Assembly: GCF_000372825.1 (NCBI RefSeq)
Contig: NZ_KB910516.1
Coordinates: 2,709,825-2,773,824 of the forward strand
Direction: 5' to 3'
DNA: 64,000 nucleotides
Source: Methylobacterium sp. 77
Lineage (GTDB): Bacteria; Pseudomonadota; Alphaproteobacteria; Rhizobiales; Beijerinckiaceae
Numbering within the stretch: position 1 is the first letter of the stretch; the number at the start of each line of letters is the position of its first letter. This document shows positions 1 through 7,991 of the stretch, piece after piece. Both the position numbers and the translations under genes were made by a program. The notes beneath the pieces are model-generated. The model was not told where the DNA came from, made no database searches, and saw only the letters and a list, made by a program, of their open reading frames with translations.

Positions 1-500
1 TTGGGCTGCCCGCCCCCCGGTCCGTCCGGCATCGGCAGCGCGCCGATCTGGACCTCGAACGCCCGCTCGGTGGGAACCCGCGTGGTGTAGAGCGTCTTCA
101 GCGCCGCGCCGGTACGCAGCACCTCCTCGATCCCGTCGAGCACGTCCGGCGTCCTGAGAGCGAAGGAGAGCGGGTGCTTGAGTTTCAGTGCGGGCAGCAG
201 CGTGCGAGCGGCGGGATTGACCTCGATCACCACGCTGCGCCGGTCCACCAGGATCACCGGATCGGGAATGTTGGCGAGGAGCGCCTCGGCGATGGAATGG
301 CGCTCGCGGGTGGTCGCCTCGGGCAATGCGACCATGCGCGGCCGGCTCAGGCTGCCGACGAGACCGCCGGCAATCATCGCCCCCGCGCCCGCCGCGATGG
401 TCAGGACGTCGAGATCGCCTCTCACGCCGGCGACCGAGATCATGGAAGCAGCGGCGAAACCGGCGCCGGTCCAGGCCGATCTGCGCGCACCGCGGGCCAT
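1..500 (-). CDS. Sensor histidine kinase, N-terminal part (PhoR-like), cut by the window edge
   Basis: Reading back from an ATG at 500, an open frame runs off the left end, giving about 166 residues. The first ~60 residues hold two short hydrophobic, glycine/alanine-rich stretches that look like a membrane anchor. They are followed by a PAS-type stretch with the signature NIPDPVILVDRR and an NPAARTLLP segment. This arrangement, a short anchor followed directly by PAS, is typical of PhoR-type phosphate sensor kinases of Rhizobiales. The HisKA and ATPase domains would lie outside the window, so kinase function is inferred. It is the last visible gene of the minus-strand block, 30 bp after the membrane protein gene. 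Confidence 0.7.
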   Translation of the reverse strand, partial: MARGARRSAWTGAGFAAASMISVAGVRGDLDVLTIAAGAGAMIAGGLVGSLSRPRMVALPEATTRERHSIAEALLANIPDPVILVDRRSVVIEVNPAARTLLPALKLKHPLSFALRTPDVLDGIEEVLRTGAALKTLYTTRVPTERAFEVQIGALPMPDGPGGGQP

Positions 501-530
501 CGCCTAACGCTCCGTGGCCTGAACCATCCG

Positions 531-1718
531 TCAGGAACCGCTGGACGCGGATGGCGAGGGCCGGCGCAGGCGCCGGACGATTTCATAGACCCCGAGCATC
601 GCCAGGGCGACGATGAAGGGCACGAGGTAGTAGCAGACCCGGAACAGCAGCAGCGAGCCGAGAACCTGGTCCCGCGGCAGGCTCGACAGAGCGAGGAGGA
701 TGGTGGCCTCGAACACCCCGAGACCTCCCGGCGCGTTGGAGGCGATACCGAGCATCGCCGCCAGCACGTAGACGCCGACGAAGGTGGTGAAACCGATGGT
801 CGTGCCGGCCGGCAGCAGGACATAGAGCGTGGCCGCGGCCGCGCAGACGTCGCCGATGCCGACTACCATCTGGCTCATGGACACCGTGGCGCCGGGCAGT
901 TCCAGCGACCAGCCCTTGACCCTGACATGGCGGCGCTTGAGCGAGACCCAGCCGAGATAGCCGAACACCATGAGCAGGGCGGCGAACCCCACGCCCTGGT
1001 TCAGGCGGATACTGGTGAAGGTGAGTGCAGCCAATTGCCCGGCCTCGACCACGAGACTGAGGCCGAGGACCACGCCCATGCCGAGCCAGAAGGTGAAGCC
1101 GGCAATGACCGTCAGAGCCGCGATCTTGGCCGCGCTGAGGCCCTTCTTCGAGTAGATCCAATAGCGGATCGTCCCCGCCGTCAGGAGCGGGAAGCCCAGG
1201 GTGAAACTGACGGCGTAGCTGGTGAAAGAGGCGAGCGCCGTCGTCCTGTAGGGGACTTTGATCTTGAGCTGGCGCAGGGCGAGCGCGTCGTAACAGGTGA
1301 GGAAGAGGTAGCTCACGCCGACGAACAGGAAGGCGAGACCGAGCTGTTCGCCCGTGGCCGCCGTCAGCGCCGCGTGCAGTTCGGCCCACGTCACCTGCTG
1401 CGAGAGCTTCCACAGCACGCCGAGCGACACGGCGAAAATGACGATGCTGGCGGCGGTGCCGAGCCAAGTGTAGCGGTTCTTGTAGGAACGCTTGGGCGCG
1501 GGCGGCGCGCCATCCTCGACTTCAGCCGTCGTCACGGCGTCGGCCGCCTTCGATTCGGCCGGCCGCTGATGCTCTCCCACAAAGTTCATGTCGTCGGCGT
1601 CCGCCTCCGCCGGTCTTCCCGCTCGACCTCGACGGCGGCGTGGAATGGGACCGAGCTTTTGCCGGACCTCGGCCCGTGCCCCGGCATTTAGGGTCTTTGT
1701 GTCCGGAAGGCCAGTCAT
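531..1718 (-). CDS. Lysylphosphatidylglycerol synthase-type transmembrane protein (UPF0104/YbhN-like)
   Basis: This is a 395-residue protein. The first ~80 residues are polar and charged (RRRRGRAGR), and the rest holds about eight hydrophobic segments. The order and motifs (FTLGFPLLTAGTIRYW, a late APGGLGVFEA loop) match the membrane half of MprF/YbhN proteins (LPG_synthase_TM). The cytosolic aminoacyl-transferase half of MprF is absent, so lysyl transfer is not expected. Members of this family are thought to move or bind lipids. Its ATG overlaps the stop codon of the preceding UDG-like gene, so the two are probably translated together. A role for it in exporting the product of the upstream cluster is speculation. 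Confidence 0.8.
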   Translation of the reverse strand: MTGLPDTKTLNAGARAEVRQKLGPIPRRRRGRAGRPAEADADDMNFVGEHQRPAESKAADAVTTAEVEDGAPPAPKRSYKNRYTWLGTAASIVIFAVSLGVLWKLSQQVTWAELHAALTAATGEQLGLAFLFVGVSYLFLTCYDALALRQLKIKVPYRTTALASFTSYAVSFTLGFPLLTAGTIRYWIYSKKGLSAAKIAALTVIAGFTFWLGMGVVLGLSLVVEAGQLAALTFTSIRLNQGVGFAALLMVFGYLGWVSLKRRHVRVKGWSLELPGATVSMSQMVVGIGDVCAAAATLYVLLPAGTTIGFTTFVGVYVLAAMLGIASNAPGGLGVFEATILLALSSLPRDQVLGSLLLFRVCYYLVPFIVALAMLGVYEIVRRLRRPSPSASSGS

Positions 1719-2371
1719 CCGCCCTCTTGAGTTGGTGACGGCCGTGGCCGGAGCAGGATCGCGGACGCCTCGTACAGGCCCGCGCGGATCCGTTCGGCGA
1801 CCGCCGGGGACGTACAGACATAGGTCGGGCTCGGATGCGGAACGGCGATGACCGGCATCTCCGGCCGCAGGTGCCGGAGCGGTTCGCGCGACAGGCCGGC
1901 GACACGACCGGCGAGGACGACGACGTCGAGCGACGGAAGCAGCTCGATCAACGGGGCGAGATAGGCGGCGGCCGTCGCGATCTCGGCCTTCCGCGGGGCT
2001 CGGTTGAGGGCACCGGGCGCGTGGATGACCCAGGGGACCGCGTTCCAGATGAGGCTGTGGCGCCGGGCAATCCCTGACTCCGCCAAGAACCGGAACAGGT
2101 TGGCGGCGGTCCCGGTGGGGTTGTCGCGCGAGACGAAACCGGTGCGGCCGATGCTGGGGCCCGGCGTCTCCAGCAACAGGAGCAGCCGTGCCTCGGTCCC
2201 GCCATCGAGCGGATCGGGCTCCGGTACATCCGACGATCGCTCTTTCGCGATCCTCCGCGCCAGCCTGCGCAGAGGATGAAGGCGCTCCGCCTCGAGAAGG
2301 GAGCGGCGACGTGCGACCTGCTCCGGATCGGCGAGGCTCTTCGGCCGGTCCGGATCAGGGTCGGGAAGCAT
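1715..2371 (-). CDS. Uracil-DNA glycosylase-superfamily protein
   Basis: The 218-residue protein carries the two blocks that define the UDG fold. Near residue 68 is LLLLETPGPS, which takes the place of the water-activating motif, followed by an SRDNPTGTA segment. Near residue 177 is HPSPTY, the DNA-intercalating loop. These features suggest removal of uracil or related damaged bases, or a UDG-like fold with another role. The start codon lies 17 bp inside the end of the deacetylase gene and the stop overlaps the next ATG, so it sits in the same transcription unit as the carbohydrate genes. That is an odd place for a repair enzyme. Substrate and family number cannot be fixed from sequence alone. 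Confidence 0.78.
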   Translation of the reverse strand: MLPDPDPDRPKSLADPEQVARRRSLLEAERLHPLRRLARRIAKERSSDVPEPDPLDGGTEARLLLLLETPGPSIGRTGFVSRDNPTGTAANLFRFLAESGIARRHSLIWNAVPWVIHAPGALNRAPRKAEIATAAAYLAPLIELLPSLDVVVLAGRVAGLSREPLRHLRPEMPVIAVPHPSPTYVCTSPAVAERIRAGLYEASAILLRPRPSPTQEGG

Positions 2372-3128
2372 GATCCTCGAACACGGCTGCCGCTTCGCCA
2401 GGAAGCACGCCGGAGAGGCGGAATCGCTCAGACCGTGCCTCGTCGGCGAGACGGCGCATCAAGCCATCGACGCCGCCGAACTGGTATCCGAGTTGGGTCC
2501 CATAGGCGGCGCAAGCTCGCCCCTTCCGTGCCTCGGCGCTCACGGAATAGTGAATCGCACGCTCGGGCAGAGCTGCGAAATCGGACCCGAAAGGCTCCTT
2601 TGGCTCAGCGTGCCGGACCGTGTACGGGAAATCCCGCCACCACAGGATGGGAGCGTCCATCCGCACGCTGCCGAGGGCCCGGACCAACTGGACGTGGTCG
2701 ACATGGCCTCCCACAGCCTGAGGGGCGAGGACGAGATCCGGCGCGACGTCGCGGACGAGCTGCGAGATCGCATCCGAGAGGGCGGCGACGATGGCATCGT
2801 CATCGCGCGGACCGGCGAACAATTCCTTGGGCGAGCTGTAGCCGCGATGCGGCGCTTCCCGGAACGGCAGATGCAGGGGCGGCGCGATGCCGAGAGCGTC
2901 CGCCGCCCGGCGATCCTCCTCTCGCCGAAGGGCCATGTAGTCGATCTCGGGTCCCAATCCCTTGTCGGTCTGGCAGGCCAGGGCGAAGCCCTTCGGATCG
3001 GGGACGGAGGCGGTGAAGATCGTCGCCATCACCACCCGCCAGCCGGAATCGGCCAGGGTCGCGAGGGTGCCGCCGCAGGAAAAGGCGGCATCGTCGAGAT
3101 GAGGCGAAAGCGCGAGGGCGACGGGCAT
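2355..3128 (-). CDS. PIG-L (LmbE/MshB-like) N-acetyl-sugar deacetylase
   Basis: The 257-residue protein opens with the zinc motif LSPHLDDAAFSCGG at residues 7-20, a variant of the family's HPDDE, and later has GGHVDHVQL, which gives the third zinc histidine. PIG-L enzymes remove the acetyl group from N-acetylglucosaminyl groups linked to inositol (MshB, PIG-L) or malate (BshB). The gene follows the GT4 gene by 2 bp. A GT4 followed by a PIG-L enzyme with an inositol-phosphate synthase in the same operon repeats the MshA/MshB logic of mycothiol synthesis. Activity on a GlcNAc-inositol substrate is inferred from this context. The Leu in place of Pro in the first motif is a small deviation. Confidence 0.87.
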   Translation of the reverse strand: MPVALALSPHLDDAAFSCGGTLATLADSGWRVVMATIFTASVPDPKGFALACQTDKGLGPEIDYMALRREEDRRAADALGIAPPLHLPFREAPHRGYSSPKELFAGPRDDDAIVAALSDAISQLVRDVAPDLVLAPQAVGGHVDHVQLVRALGSVRMDAPILWWRDFPYTVRHAEPKEPFGSDFAALPERAIHYSVSAEARKGRACAAYGTQLGYQFGGVDGLMRRLADEARSERFRLSGVLPGEAAAVFEDHASRP

Positions 3129-3130
3129 GG

Positions 3131-4354
3131 TCAGAGAAGGTGCGGCTCTGCGCGGAACCGGCAGTTCGGATCATGTGGCAGGGTGTCGGCGAAATCCGTC
3201 CTTGGCCGCTCGCCGACCACCTCCGCATAGATCTCCATGATCTGGCGACCGACGGCATTCCAGGAATAGACGCGGCGGCATTCCTCCAGGCCATCGTGTG
3301 CGAGCTGTCGGCGCAGCCGCTCGTCCTCGATGACGCGCTGAAGCGCATCCGCCAGAGCGGGAACATCGCCGGGATGGACCAGGAGACCGTTCTCGCCGTC
3401 GCGCAGGCAGTCGGACACGCCGACCGCATGGGTCGAGACCACGGCCAAACCCGCCGCCATGGCCTCCAGGATGGTGTTGGAGAACCCCTCCGCATAGGTC
3501 GGCGACACGAAAACGTCCGCCTGCCGGTAGAGGTCGGGCACGGTGTGATACTCGGCGTAGCCGGTGAAGCGGATCGAGGCCTCTGAGAAATTCAGCTCGG
3601 CCGCGCGAGCCTTCGAGGAATCCACGTCAGGCCCGATGCCGGAAATCACCGCCTCGAAGGGCGTGCCGCGCGCGCGCAGCAGGCCGAGGGCGTCGATGAA
3701 GTCGAGCACGCCTTTCCGGCGATCGACGCGGCCGTGATAGAACAGCCTGACCGGCCCTTCGTGCCCGGCAGGACCGGGAGTAAATCGCGTCGTGTCCACC
3801 GCGCCCGGCACGATGGTGAAGCGATCGGGGTCCGAGCCCAGCCGGTCGCAGACCTCGCCCACGAAGGAGCGCCCGCCGATGAGAAGCGCATTGGCATGGG
3901 CCAGGACCTCGCACATCGCCACGCGATGGGTCTCACAGCAGGAACCGACCCAATGGCCATCGCCGCCCTGGATCGAGACGACGTTCGGAATGCCGAGCCG
4001 CTTCGAGGCGAGGAGCGTCGCCCAACCAGTCGGGTAGCCGTATTGCGCATGCAGCAGATCGAAAGGGCGCCTGTCGTGCTCGGCGACGATGGTGTCGACC
4101 ATCGTTTCGATATCGCGCTCGAAATCTCCGCTCGCCTGCTCGCCCAGCTGCTCGAGGCCGACGACGCGCACGCCCGGGACCGCGGGAGGAGGGCCGCCGC
4201 CATAGACGCGGGTGCCGAATTCATCGCCCCGGTACTGGCTGATCATCGTCACGTCGTGGCCGGCATCGACGAGTTCGCGCAGCAGGTTCTGCGCGTAGAC
4301 GCTCATGCCGGAAATCGCCGGGAAGTAGCGGCGGCTGACGAAGCAGATCCTCAC
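3131..4354 (-). CDS. GT4-family glycosyltransferase (MshA-like context)
   Basis: This 407-residue GT-B enzyme has the N-terminal glycine-containing loop (RRYFPAISGMSVYAQNLL), a central phosphate-binding FYHGRVDRRKGVLDFIDA stretch, and the retaining-GT4 signature EGFSNTILE (E-x7-E) near residue 297. A Cys-Cys-His cluster (GSCCETH) near residue 140 is unusual. It starts with GTG, and its first bases overlap the stop of the TIM-barrel gene. Together with inositol-phosphate synthase and a PIG-L deacetylase, the natural guess is transfer of a sugar such as GlcNAc from a UDP donor to an inositol phosphate, as MshA does. Donor and acceptor are not shown by the sequence itself. Confidence 0.88.
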   Translation of the reverse strand: MRICFVSRRYFPAISGMSVYAQNLLRELVDAGHDVTMISQYRGDEFGTRVYGGGPPPAVPGVRVVGLEQLGEQASGDFERDIETMVDTIVAEHDRRPFDLLHAQYGYPTGWATLLASKRLGIPNVVSIQGGDGHWVGSCCETHRVAMCEVLAHANALLIGGRSFVGEVCDRLGSDPDRFTIVPGAVDTTRFTPGPAGHEGPVRLFYHGRVDRRKGVLDFIDALGLLRARGTPFEAVISGIGPDVDSSKARAAELNFSEASIRFTGYAEYHTVPDLYRQADVFVSPTYAEGFSNTILEAMAAGLAVVSTHAVGVSDCLRDGENGLLVHPGDVPALADALQRVIEDERLRRQLAHDGLEECRRVYSWNAVGRQIMEIYAEVVGERPRTDFADTLPHDPNCRFRAEPHLL

Positions 4355-5196
4355 GCGCTCACCCCGGCCTTGTGGTTGCGGCAGGTCCGAAGATAGTCGA
4401 GCGATGTCGGCACCATCACGTCGGCCCGGTGGCTCTCGCGGGAGAGCTCGACGCAGACGAGACGCTGGAAGCCTATGGCGTCGAGGGCGTCGAGCACGCC
4501 GGCGACATCCATGTCGCCTTCGCCGAAGGGCAGATGGATGTGCTCGCCCCGCGCCATGTCCTCGATCGCCACGGTGCCGATGCTGTCGGCGAATTCCGTC
4601 ACCGCCTGCGCCGGTTCACGCTCGCCGGTGACGAGGCAATGGCCGGTATCGAGAGCAAGCCGCAGCCCTTCGATCTTCAAGGCGGCGAAGTCGTCGAGGG
4701 TCTCGATCAGCATGCCGGGTTCCGGCTCCAGACACGCGACGACACCGTGCTCGCGGGCATAGGCGACGATCTCGGCGACGCCGTCGGCGAGCCAGAGCCG
4801 AGCCTCGTCGCGATCGATCCCGGGTTTCGGCACGCCCGCCCAGAACGAGACCGCCTCGGAATGCAGGATGACGGCGATGTCCACCGCCCGTTTCAGGAAG
4901 CCGATGCGCCGGGCACGCCCCGAGGCGTCGCCGCTCACGAGCGTCGGCTCGTGCTTGGCCTTCGGATCGAGGAGGAAGCGGGCGCCCGTCTCGATGACGC
5001 TGCCGAGACCGAGCCGCTGCAACCGGCTCGACACGCGCTGAGTCTCCTGGACCCAATTCTCCGCGAAGGGATCGAGATGGTGGATGTCGAGGGTCAGGGC
5101 CACGCCCTGGTAGCCGGCATCCGCGATGAGATCGATCGCGTCGTCCAGGCGGTGGTTGGCGGTGCCGTTGGTGTTGTAGGCGAAGCGAAGACTCAT
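4351..5196 (-). CDS. Sugar phosphate isomerase/epimerase-type TIM barrel protein (AP endonuclease 2 family)
   Basis: The 281-residue protein reads as one xylose-isomerase-like TIM barrel. The strands GYQGVALTLDI, ACLEPEPGM, LALDTGHC and LVCVELSRESH supply the usual Glu/Asp/His metal ligands of the family. Members include the inosose enzymes IolE and IolI, hydroxypyruvate isomerase and EboE-like proteins. Its start overlaps the stop of the YcaO gene and its stop overlaps the GT4 start, so it clearly belongs to the cluster. Next to a Gfo/Idh/MocA oxidoreductase and an inositol-phosphate synthase, an inosose or keto-sugar isomerase or dehydratase is a reasonable inference. Confidence 0.82.
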   Translation of the reverse strand: MSLRFAYNTNGTANHRLDDAIDLIADAGYQGVALTLDIHHLDPFAENWVQETQRVSSRLQRLGLGSVIETGARFLLDPKAKHEPTLVSGDASGRARRIGFLKRAVDIAVILHSEAVSFWAGVPKPGIDRDEARLWLADGVAEIVAYAREHGVVACLEPEPGMLIETLDDFAALKIEGLRLALDTGHCLVTGEREPAQAVTEFADSIGTVAIEDMARGEHIHLPFGEGDMDVAGVLDALDAIGFQRLVCVELSRESHRADVMVPTSLDYLRTCRNHKAGVSA

Positions 5197-6779
5197 GCCG
5201 CCCTCCCCTGCTGCTCGAGACGGAACGGCGCATGATGCGATTCCGGCTCGCGGTAGAGCGGGTAATGCCGTCCGACGATGTCGTCCGCCAGCGCCACGTC
5301 GAAAAGCGGCTGGCCGCCGAGACGGTCCAGGGCCTCGGGCGTGAGGCGCACCGGCAGCTTCGTCTCGCTCGCCTCACCGAACGAGATCAGCGGGTGATCA
5401 CGTTCGATCAGTTTGGCGGCGTTGCGCTCACCAATGCGGTGATAGCTCATCGTCTCGACTTCCAGCCCCGGCACGATAGCCTTGACCACGCCGACGCTTC
5501 CACCCGGCGGCGAGCACTCGATGTAGAGAACGTCGAAACCGGCCCCTTCGAGGCGCTCGCGGGCGATACGTCCGCGGGCATGGCCATCGGGAGCCGCGGT
5601 GGTCGGCAAATCCGAGAAGGCCTTGGTGCTGCGCTCAGAATAGACCGTCTCCTGAAGGACGTCACGTAGGCCTTCCGGGGGCAGGACGATCCATTCGAGC
5701 ATCGCCTTGAGAGCGCGGCTCTCTTCCAGATCGAGGCTCGGCAGGGCCTTTTGGATGAAGGCGTTGACGTAGCCCGGCGGGGTCACCCGCTCGGCGAAGC
5801 TCAGCGGACCGTGGCCGAAGGCCTTGCGGACACGTGCGGCCTGGAATTCGAGGAGCGCCTTTCGCATGGCCCGCTCGCGGTCCGGGTCGCAGGCCTCTCC
5901 GCAGGCGGAAAGGGCCACGGGGACCGGTGCGTCGGCGGGGTTCCGGTCGTAGCCGACCACGTAGATGTTGGTCAGGCCGAACTGGTCGGTGGCGAATTTC
6001 GGCAGCGCTCTGATGCCGAGTCCGTCGAGGCGATCCAGCATCGCCCGGTTCTCGGGGCCGATCCCGTCGAGATCGAGCATCACGCCCTGGTCGAGGGCCC
6101 GGAACAGCAGGCCGTTGCCATCGCGCTGGAGCAGTTCGAGCAGGCCGTGGCCGAGGGCGAAATCCACGTCCGGCCCGGCACCGAGGCCGTTGGTGATGAG
6201 GTTGGTGAAAGGCTTGTAGCCCTCCGACAGCTCGAAGTAATCGGTGGCCGCGATGTCGAGGGGCATCAGCACGGTCTCGCCGGTGCGCGCGCGGATGCTC
6301 GGTGTCCATTCGAGCACCGTATCGCGGTCGACCGGGGAGCCGGCGGGCAGGCACAGGGTCAGAGGATCCGCGACCGAACCGGCACCGAAGACCTTCGCGA
6401 GATCATGATACGTGCCCCGCTCCTTCTTGCGCGGCATCACCGCGAGCGAGGGCATCAGGTTCTCGGCGATCTCCGCCACTGCGCCGATCAGCGCCTCATC
6501 GTCGGTGGCGCCGTAGCCGATGCCGCTCGGCATGGCTCCGACGAAGAACGGGTCGTCGAGGAACAGCGAGACGAACCAGACCGGGATGCCTGTTCGGTCG
6601 AGGGGCGCGAGCGGAAAGCCGACGATGCGGCCCTTCGGTAGGATGTCGAGATAGGCGCGGACCGGCTCGGGCAGCGAAGAGGGCAGGCCCTCGACGATCC
6701 GTGCGCCACCGTGGCTGTAGGCGCGCGGCGCCTTGATGCGCGGATCGCGAGCCCTGGCGTCCTGGTCGTGTTCGTTCAT
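5193..6779 (-). CDS. YcaO-domain ATP-dependent enzyme
   Basis: The ATG at 6779 gives 528 residues; an in-frame TTG at 6788 is possible, but a GGGAAG ribosome site fits the ATG better. The core carries YcaO landmarks. NGLGAGPDVDFALGHGLLE matches the ATP/Mg-binding SNGLAAG...EALLHGLLELIERD block. ACGEACDPDRERAMRKALLE matches the second conserved helix. YcaO enzymes use ATP to activate backbone amides, for azoline, thioamide or amidine formation, although a few act on non-peptide substrates or have no known substrate. No TfuA partner, E1-like protein, dehydrogenase or precursor peptide is visible nearby. The flanking genes all handle sugars or cyclitols, so a small-molecule substrate is my inference. 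A 162-bp gap precedes it, so it may have its own promoter. Confidence 0.85.
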   Translation of the reverse strand: MNEHDQDARARDPRIKAPRAYSHGGARIVEGLPSSLPEPVRAYLDILPKGRIVGFPLAPLDRTGIPVWFVSLFLDDPFFVGAMPSGIGYGATDDEALIGAVAEIAENLMPSLAVMPRKKERGTYHDLAKVFGAGSVADPLTLCLPAGSPVDRDTVLEWTPSIRARTGETVLMPLDIAATDYFELSEGYKPFTNLITNGLGAGPDVDFALGHGLLELLQRDGNGLLFRALDQGVMLDLDGIGPENRAMLDRLDGLGIRALPKFATDQFGLTNIYVVGYDRNPADAPVPVALSACGEACDPDRERAMRKALLEFQAARVRKAFGHGPLSFAERVTPPGYVNAFIQKALPSLDLEESRALKAMLEWIVLPPEGLRDVLQETVYSERSTKAFSDLPTTAAPDGHARGRIARERLEGAGFDVLYIECSPPGGSVGVVKAIVPGLEVETMSYHRIGERNAAKLIERDHPLISFGEASETKLPVRLTPEALDRLGGQPLFDVALADDIVGRHYPLYREPESHHAPFRLEQQGRAA

Positions 6780-6941
6780 GTCCGTCAACTTCCCGGTTGC
6801 TCCCGCCGAACGTCCCTACCCTGAGGTACCGCGTCAGCGGCTTCGAGGAAGGCCTCAAGACCCCGCCCGCGCACTGGACGTCTCCTTCGACGCCGCCACG
6901 AATGGCGACATCACGGAGTCGGACAGCGGGAAGGACGTCCC

Positions 6942-7991
6942 CTATGGACGAAGTCCTGTTCTCGAAATCGGCGGCGGCTCGCCACCGCCCGATCCGCATT
7001 CATAAGCCCGCGCCAGAAGGCGCATCGTATGCAGGTCGCGCTCGGCACTGTACGCGTCGCGCTCACCAGGGCGACGCAAGGCCGAGCCGAAGGCGCGGAC
7101 CTGCTCGAGGAAGGGCGAGGCCTCCGCGTCGAAGGGAATCGCCTCGACCTGCCCGCTGGCACCATCGGTGACAGTGAGGGTGCCGCCGGCCACCTGTCCC
7201 ATCGTGTCAATGGCGGTGAGCGCGCCCTTGGTCCCGATCACTTCGAGGCGGCGGCGCGGCAGCGCATCCGGGCAATTATAGGCGACATGGAGGTTGGCGA
7301 GGATGCCGGAGGCGGTGCGGCCGATGAGGAGCGCGCCGTCATCGACCGCGTAATTCTGAGCCCTCGCCTGGGTCAGCGCAGCGATGTCCGCGATGGATTC
7401 ATCGAGCAGGAAATCCACGAGGTCGATGCCGTGGGGCGCGAGATCCATGAGAGCGCCGCCGCCGGCCTTCACCGGATCGATGCGCCAATTGTCCTGGCCG
7501 ACAAACGAAGCCCAGGCCCGGTCGAGCCAGCAGGCATAGACGATGCGGATGGTGGTCACCGCGCCGATGCGGCCCTGCCGGATCGCCTCGCGCATGGCCC
7601 GGTGAGCCGGGTGATGGCGCTGGTCGAAAGCGGTGCCGTAGAAGATGCCGCCATGCCGGACCGCCGCGACCATGGCTTCGGCGTCGAGGAGCGATGCCGC
7701 CATCGGCTTCTCGCAGAGAACGGCCTTGCCCGACGTAGCCAGGGCCTCGACCGCCTCGCGATGAAGGTGATTGGGAGTCGCCACGTAGACCGCTTCGACC
7801 TCGGGCTCAGCGAGCAATCCGGCGAGATCCGGAAAGGCCCGCGCGCCTTCCGCCTCGGCGGCCGCGCGGGAGGCTTCACCGGGGTCGGACACGGCGACCA
7901 GCCGATGTCCCGCCGCGCGGATGCCCGGTGCCATGTAATCGCGTGCGACCCAGCCGTAGCCGACGATGCCCCAACCGATGGAGTCGCTCAT
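6942..7991 (-). CDS. Gfo/Idh/MocA-family NAD(P)-dependent oxidoreductase
   Basis: This protein of about 349 residues has a Rossmann start (GWGIVGYGWVARDY) and the family's catalytic-site motif CEKPMA near residue 95. A central PVKAGGGALMDLAPHGIDLVDFLL stretch provides the conserved Asp and His of sugar dehydrogenases. Family members oxidise or epimerise sugars and cyclitols, including myo-inositol 2-dehydrogenase. The ATG at 7991 shares bases with the stop of the methyltransferase gene (TGATG), and a GTG lies one codon upstream. In this cluster an inositol or amino-sugar oxidation step is plausible but unproven. Confidence 0.88.
   Translation of the reverse strand: MSDSIGWGIVGYGWVARDYMAPGIRAAGHRLVAVSDPGEASRAAAEAEGARAFPDLAGLLAEPEVEAVYVATPNHLHREAVEALATSGKAVLCEKPMAASLLDAEAMVAAVRHGGIFYGTAFDQRHHPAHRAMREAIRQGRIGAVTTIRIVYACWLDRAWASFVGQDNWRIDPVKAGGGALMDLAPHGIDLVDFLLDESIADIAALTQARAQNYAVDDGALLIGRTASGILANLHVAYNCPDALPRRRLEVIGTKGALTAIDTMGQVAGGTLTVTDGASGQVEAIPFDAEASPFLEQVRAFGSALRRPGERDAYSAERDLHTMRLLARAYECGSGGGEPPPISRTGLRP

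Noticed and set aside
174..1691. Long plus-strand open frame over the sensor kinase and membrane protein genes
   Set aside because: Low-complexity shadow coding; the minus strand gives a convincing PAS domain and membrane helices.
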